Shown here one piece after another: positions 35,913-39,579 of a stretch of 39,579 bases of DNA. The number at the start of each line of letters is the position of its first letter. Position 1 is the first letter of the stretch. Position numbers and translations under genes: made by a program. The stretch comes from an uncultured Sterolibacterium sp. (lineage in GTDB: Bacteria; Pseudomonadota; Gammaproteobacteria; Burkholderiales; Rhodocyclaceae), in contig CAIYYX010000229.1 in the NCBI GenBank assembly GCA_903930535.1, positions 1 through 39,579 of the forward strand, written 5' to 3'. The notes beneath the pieces are model-generated. The model saw only the letters and a list, made by a program, of their open reading frames with translations. It was not told the DNA's origin and did no database searches.

Positions 35913-36755
35913 ATGGCACATCCTGATCGTTTTCTGCTCGCCGGCGTCATGGGCTGGCCTGTCATGCACTCGCGCTCGCCGATGATTCACAACTATTGGT
36001 TCAGGCAGCAGGGCCTGGCGGGAACTTATGTGCCGCTGGCGATCCGCCCGGAAGGGCTTGCCGCGGCCCTGCGGGCGCTCTATCCGCTGGGTTTCTCCGG
36101 CTGCAATCTGACCATACCGCACAAGCAGGAAGCGATGAAAATCGTCGATGCGGTGGATGACGCGGCGCGCCGGATCGGAGCCATCAGTTGTGTCGTGGTC
36201 CGGCCAGATGGCGCATTGATCGGCAGCAACAATGATGCTTTCGGCTTCATTCGCAACCTGAAACAGGGGCAGCCGGAGTGGCGGGCGGATGCCGGCCCGG
36301 CAGTGGTGATAGGAGCCGGCGGCGGCGCACGCGCGATTTGCTACGGCCTGATGCAGGAAGGCGCCAAGGAAATCCGTCTGGTCAACCGCGGCTTCGAGCG
36401 GGCCAAGGGGATTGCCGACGAGTTCGGCGCAGCGATAAAAGCCTACCCGTGGGAAGAGCGCAGCGATCTGATGGCAGGCGCTGCCCTCGTCGTCAATACC
36501 ACCAGCCTGGGCATGGTCGGACAGCCTGCGCTCGACCTCAGTCTGGACAAACTGCCGGTGGGCGCTGTGGCGACCGACATCGTCTACATCCCGCTGGAGA
36601 CGCCATTTTTGGCTGCCGCCCGGCAACGCGGCAATCGCACCGTCAACGGCCTGGGCATGTTGCTGCACCAGGGGCCGCTTGCCTGGAAGGCATGGTTCGG
36701 CATCGAGCCCGCGGTGACAGACGAACTGCGGACGCTGGTGGAGAAGAGTCTCTGA
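35913..36755 (+). CDS. Shikimate dehydrogenase family protein (AroE-like)
   Basis: A 280-residue NADP-type shikimate/quinate dehydrogenase. Substrate-domain motifs are SRSPMIHNYW and NLTIPHKQEA, with the catalytic lysine. The nucleotide domain has VIGAGGGARA and NTTSLGM. The usual GxNTDGxGF motif reads GSNNDAFGF, so the conserved Thr is Asn and one Gly is Ala. This variation and the neighbourhood of decarboxylase/aldolase genes suggest a catabolic or secondary paralogue rather than the housekeeping AroE, but this is not certain. Confidence 0.85.
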   Translation: MAHPDRFLLAGVMGWPVMHSRSPMIHNYWFRQQGLAGTYVPLAIRPEGLAAALRALYPLGFSGCNLTIPHKQEAMKIVDAVDDAARRIGAISCVVVRPDGALIGSNNDAFGFIRNLKQGQPEWRADAGPAVVIGAGGGARAICYGLMQEGAKEIRLVNRGFERAKGIADEFGAAIKAYPWEERSDLMAGAALVVNTTSLGMVGQPALDLSLDKLPVGAVATDIVYIPLETPFLAAARQRGNRTVNGLGMLLHQGPLAWKAWFGIEPAVTDELRTLVEKSL

Positions 36756-36778
36756 TGTCAGGCAAGGATAAAGTGGGT

Positions 36779-36817
36779 CGTCATCGCAAGCATAGCGTCA
36801 CTCTGTTCGCAATGACG
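36779..36817. repeat. Inverted CGTCATTGC repeat overlapping a gene end
   Basis: CGTCATCGC (36779-36787) and GCAATGACG (36809-36817) form an 8-of-9 inverted pair between the convergent AroE-like and aldolase genes. The last codons and the TGA stop (36798-36800) of the minus-strand aldolase gene fall inside the repeat. The core matches the repeat near 10382. Confidence 0.6.
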
Positions 36818-37484
36818 GCAGTTTTGCGCGGAAGTGGTCCCAGGCGCGCGTGAACAGGCTCTCAGACCAGAGCTTCTCGCGGCACATAGAGATCTCCTTC
36901 TCGCTGAACTGATAAGGCTTCCCGATCTGCATCGCCATGTACTGGCGATAGGCATTCTCTTCCATGTAGTTGGCGAGCACGAAGGCCTCGATGATGTTCT
37001 TGCCGACGGTGACCGCGCCGTGGGATTTCATCATCGCTGCCGGTCGATCACCCAGGGTGGCGGCGAGCCGATCGGCCATAGTCTTGTTGTTGATGGAGTT
37101 GGGCGAATCGAGAACCGGCAGCGGAAAGACCAGGGAACCCTGGGCGAACACCGGCAGGTACTCCTGGCCGACCATGGTCAGGAAGGTGGACCATTTTGGA
37201 TGCGCATGCACGACCGCTCCCACATCCGGGCGCGCCCGGTAGATGCCGGCGTGCAGGTGGAACTCCAGCGGCGGCTTGCCACTGCCCTCCAGCACATTGC
37301 CCTCCATGTCGATCTTGCACACATCCTCGACGTTAAGCCGGCTGCGCTGGCAGGAGCCGATATTGATCAGCATCTGATCCGCATTGATGCGGATGCTGAC
37401 ATGCCCGTTGTAGTCGATGATGTCGGCGTGCTCCAACATGCGGATGCAGTCCACCAGTTGTTGCTTCAGGGATTCTTCACTCAT
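36798..37484 (-). CDS. Class II aldolase/adducin-fold protein (copy 2)
   Basis: A 228-residue zinc-dependent class II aldolase-fold enzyme. The ligand set is visible: Glu in PLEFHLHAGIY, HAH in VVHAHPKWS and the third His in MMKSHGAVTVG. The family contains fuculose-phosphate aldolase, epimerases and decarboxylases, including 3,4-dihydroxyphthalate decarboxylase. The last residues (LPSLRTE) come from a dispersed repeat. It is the third gene of the minus-strand operon, 17 bp after the other aldolase-fold gene. Confidence 0.88.
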   Translation of the reverse strand: MSEESLKQQLVDCIRMLEHADIIDYNGHVSIRINADQMLINIGSCQRSRLNVEDVCKIDMEGNVLEGSGKPPLEFHLHAGIYRARPDVGAVVHAHPKWSTFLTMVGQEYLPVFAQGSLVFPLPVLDSPNSINNKTMADRLAATLGDRPAAMMKSHGAVTVGKNIIEAFVLANYMEENAYRQYMAMQIGKPYQFSEKEISMCREKLWSESLFTRAWDHFRAKLPSLRTE

Positions 37485-37501
37485 TTTCTGTCCTCAAAAC
37501 T

Positions 37502-38248
37502 TCACCAATTGACATCTGCCCTGACCTGCGAGCGCCAGAGGTCCCAGGCGCGCATGCCGGCGCCCTGGTTGACGGCATCGGCCAGGAGGCCTTCTTCGGC
37601 GTCGAGCGCGGCCATGGGCATACCTCTGCCGAGCGCGGTGGTCCAGTGCTGGATGCGGGCATTGACCTCGAGGTAGACGGCGCGGAATACTGCCGTCTGC
37701 AGCGAGGGGCCGCAGGCCACGCTGCCGTGCGCGCGCATGAACACGATGTCTTTCCCGCCCATCACTCGCGCCAGGGCCACGCCCTTGTCGCCGTCGCCGA
37801 CAAGCATATCCGTGGCCCCGAATTTCCTGCTGATGTCGAACACTGGAACGCCGGCGGCGACGAAAGCGGCATTGTGGAACATGGCCTGCATGGGCACATC
37901 TACCAGTCCGAAGGGGACCACCGAAGGCGAGTGACTGTGCACGACTGACATGACATCGGGGCGCGCTTTGTAGATCTCCCCGTGGATGAAGCGTTCAAGA
38001 AAACTGTTGCGGCCTTCGGCGTTGCAGGGTCGGCTGCCGAGGTCGTATTCGATGATGTCCTGCGGTGTCACCAAGGCCGGGGCTTTCGCGCACGCCAGAA
38101 GGTAGCGGCCGGGTTCTGCCGGGTGGCGCATCGAGACATGGCCGAAGGCATCCATCACCCCCTGGGATGCGAGTATGCGGCTGGCGGCGGCCAGGTCTGC
38201 TAGCAGAGCATCTGTGACCGGGCCGGCGGACTGGGGGGAATTGTCCAC
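37502..38248 (-). CDS. Class II aldolase/adducin-fold protein (copy 1)
   Basis: A 248-residue class II aldolase-fold enzyme with Glu in FLERFIHGEIY, HSH in SVVHSHSPSV and the third metal His in FMRAHGSVACG. The sequence is clearly diverged from the second copy, so they are not a recent duplication and probably act on different steps or form a mixed assembly. It starts at GTG 38248, two bases after the stop of the upstream gene, which implies coupled translation. Confidence 0.88.
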   Translation of the reverse strand: MDNSPQSAGPVTDALLADLAAASRILASQGVMDAFGHVSMRHPAEPGRYLLACAKAPALVTPQDIIEYDLGSRPCNAEGRNSFLERFIHGEIYKARPDVMSVVHSHSPSVVPFGLVDVPMQAMFHNAAFVAAGVPVFDISRKFGATDMLVGDGDKGVALARVMGGKDIVFMRAHGSVACGPSLQTAVFRAVYLEVNARIQHWTTALGRGMPMAALDAEEGLLADAVNQGAGMRAWDLWRSQVRADVNW

Positions 38249-38250
38249 TA

Positions 38251-39240
38251 TCAGATGATCACCTTGGTCATGATGCCCGCGGGAAAGATTTCCTCGGGCT
38301 TGAACTGGCGATGGGCGATGCCTTGCTGGTGGGTATAGAGCGCCATCTGCTCCCAGGTCGGACGGTTTTCCTCGATGCCGTAGGGAAAGGGGTCGTTATC
38401 GAACATGTCGCGCATCTTGCGCGCGTAGGTGGCCAGCCATGGCAGTGGATAGCGCGACACGGCGGGGTCGAGCAGGCGCTCTATGCTGCGGCGCTTCGAT
38501 TCCAGAAAGGCATTAAAGAGATTGCGTGCCACCCAGGGGTGGTTCTCCAGAATGCTTTTTTTCATCGCGATGATGTGCATGATCGGCCATACCCGTGTCC
38601 TCTGGAAGTATTCCTCTTCCATCTCCTGGTAGTTCGGGAACAGGCGCGTCACATCCGGATGGCCTTCGAGAAAGCAGGTGGGCGGCCGCGCGATGATGGC
38701 GCAGTCGATCTCGCCTGCGGCCAATAACTGGCTCAGAGACTTGTCGGCCACGCGCGTGAGCCTCACCCCTTCGGGCAGGCTGATCTCGACCTTTTCCTCG
38801 CGCCCGGCCGAGTTGGCGCCCGCCTGATACCAGTGTACATCCGTGAGCTTCACGCCCATTTCGTTGTGCATCCAGCCGCGCATGTAGACCGCCGCCGAGT
38901 GCGCCCATTCGGGCGAGCCGATTTTTTTGCCGGCCAGGTCCTCTACCGTCCTGATCTTGCTCTTCTTGTTCACGTAGAAGGAACTGAAGCGGAACAGACG
39001 CGAGCAGATCACCGGCAGTCCTATGATGTCGCTGTCTGCGCGCGTCACCTGGGTGGCAAATTTGGCGAACGACAACTCGGCCAAGTCAAATTCGCGGTTG
39101 GCGGTGAAGCGGGCGAAACACTCATGATGGCCGAGATTGAGCCAATTAAGATCAATGCCCTCGGGTTTGACCACTCCTGAGCGGATATCGCGGAAATGGT
39201 CGTAATCCGTCGTGGCGATGGAAAGATTCAGCAGTGACAT
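38251..39240 (-). CDS. 4,5-dihydroxyphthalate decarboxylase-like (PBP2-fold) protein
   Basis: A 329-residue protein without a signal peptide whose fold is that of type 2 periplasmic binding proteins. Its sequence follows the 4,5-dihydroxyphthalate decarboxylase family: TTDYDHFRDIRSGVVKPEGI, REFDLAELSF, GKKIGSPEWAHSAAVYMRGW, LSQLLAAGEIDCAIIARPP and RTRVWPIMHII. Family members decarboxylate ortho-dihydroxy aromatic acids in the cytoplasm. ATG 39240 is chosen because AAGGGGAACC precedes it. It leads an operon with two class II aldolase-fold genes. A cytoplasmic NMT1-like binding protein is the alternative. Confidence 0.82.
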   Translation of the reverse strand: MSLLNLSIATTDYDHFRDIRSGVVKPEGIDLNWLNLGHHECFARFTANREFDLAELSFAKFATQVTRADSDIIGLPVICSRLFRFSSFYVNKKSKIRTVEDLAGKKIGSPEWAHSAAVYMRGWMHNEMGVKLTDVHWYQAGANSAGREEKVEISLPEGVRLTRVADKSLSQLLAAGEIDCAIIARPPTCFLEGHPDVTRLFPNYQEMEEEYFQRTRVWPIMHIIAMKKSILENHPWVARNLFNAFLESKRRSIERLLDPAVSRYPLPWLATYARKMRDMFDNDPFPYGIEENRPTWEQMALYTHQQGIAHRQFKPEEIFPAGIMTKVII

Positions 39241-39375
39241 GGTTCCCCTTTTGGCTTGGCGTGCCACAGTTCTTATAGAAAAGGCATAACGCTACCATAC
39301 CAAGGGGAAGTGGCAGAGATTTTTAGGACAGATTGCGGGGCTTCTTAATGGCGCTTAGGCGCGTTTTTACCTGGC

Positions 39376-39530
39376 ACCTGCTTCGCAGGTACAAGGCCGC
39401 TTCGCGGAACTACCCGAAGAGGTAGCGGGCACAAGGCCGCTTCGCGGCACTAACCGAAGAGGTAGCGGGCACAAGGCCGCTTCGCGGCACTACCCGAAGA
39501 GGTAGCGGGCACAAGGCCGCTTCGCGGCAC
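39376..39530. repeat. 40-bp tandem repeat array with hairpin-forming units
   Basis: After a leading hairpin ACCTGC-TTC-GCAGGT (39376-39390), a 40-base unit starting ACAAGGCCGCTTCGCGG is repeated at 39391-39430, 39431-39470 and 39471-39510, with half a unit at 39511-39530. Each unit holds two small hairpins (GCCGC-TTC-GCGGC and CTACC-CGAAGA-GGTAG). Copies differ at only a few bases. There are no spacers, so it is not CRISPR, and no frame runs through it. Confidence 0.9.
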
Positions 39531-39531
39531 A

Positions 39532-39568
39532 AGTGCCCTGGGTTGTCCCTTGGACAACTACGGGCACT
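39532..39568. repeat. Long two-part hairpin at the end of the array
   Basis: AGTGCCC (39532-39538) pairs with GGGCACT (39562-39568), and inside it GTTGTCC (39542-39548) pairs with GGACAAC (39552-39558) around a CTT loop. The stem is interrupted only by a small symmetric internal loop. It abuts the last partial 40-bp unit. Confidence 0.8.
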
Positions 39569-39579
39569 AGCATTTTCCG

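Noticed and set aside
39241..39300. Sigma-54 promoter upstream of the decarboxylase-like gene
   Set aside because: TGGCAC is present on the minus strand but the downstream TTGC element is missing at the required spacing.
39391..39530. Possible CRISPR array
   Set aside because: Units are contiguous 40-bp repeats with no unique spacers, and no cas genes are present.

Overview
The window is GC-rich proteobacterial DNA, most likely from a betaproteobacterium. The lineage call is an inference. It rests on an orphan Bug/TctC-type binding protein, a UbiH-family gene next to dsbC, REP-like GTAGGTCGGGC palindromes, and an elongator-type tRNA-Met with an encoded CCA. The gene content is that of a metabolically versatile organism living on small organic acids, CoA thioesters and aromatic or heterocyclic compounds. 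I cannot name a genus from sequence alone.

Layout. (1) 1-7318: an oxalate module with a FadR-type GntR regulator (5' cut), an oxalate/formate-type MFS carrier, oxalyl-CoA decarboxylase (oxc), formyl-CoA:oxalate CoA-transferase (frc) and an NDP-forming acyl-CoA synthetase. (2) 7371-11045: a large P-loop/zeta-toxin-like protein, a convergent FMN-dependent 2-hydroxyacid dehydrogenase and a Rid-family protein. (3) 11189-23389: a divergent catabolic locus. The minus-strand arm encodes CoxG, a tandem HxlR double regulator and an MFS carrier. The plus-strand arm encodes a frameshifted iron alcohol dehydrogenase, a hotdog thioesterase, an atypical crotonase, the M and S subunits of a molybdenum hydroxylase, an MBL-fold hydrolase, the L subunit, an SDR lacking its catalytic tetrad, and an acyl-CoA ligase. 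(4) 23460-25932: minus-strand TonB-like protein, DsbC-like isomerase and UbiH-family hydroxylase. (5) 26032-26108: tRNA-Met(CAT) with its own promoter and terminator. (6) 26682-30078: an ABC importer plus a RutB-like amidohydrolase. (7) 30079-31601: an AT-richer stretch with a hemerythrin and a FliL-like protein. (8) 31846-34650: quinone oxidoreductase-type MDR, SDR, a degenerate FHA membrane protein and a decayed binding-protein fragment. (9) 34852-39240: Bug-type binding protein, AroE-like dehydrogenase, and a minus-strand operon of a dihydroxyphthalate-decarboxylase-like protein with two class II aldolase-fold proteins. The window ends in a 40-bp tandem repeat array followed by a long hairpin.

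How the genes work together. In the oxalate module the carrier brings in oxalate, Frc loads CoA from formyl-CoA onto oxalate, Oxc decarboxylates oxalyl-CoA, and formate leaves. The ADP-forming synthetase could prime the cycle or recover ATP. The molybdenum hydroxylase locus looks like a complete but unassigned pathway of hydroxylation, hydrolytic opening, dehydrogenation and CoA-thioester chemistry. Two of its enzymes, the crotonase and the SDR, lack the canonical catalytic residues. This is my best candidate for undescribed biology in the window. A recurring oddity is that a palindromic repeat sits at gene ends and itself supplies TAG stop codons, four times at two loci.
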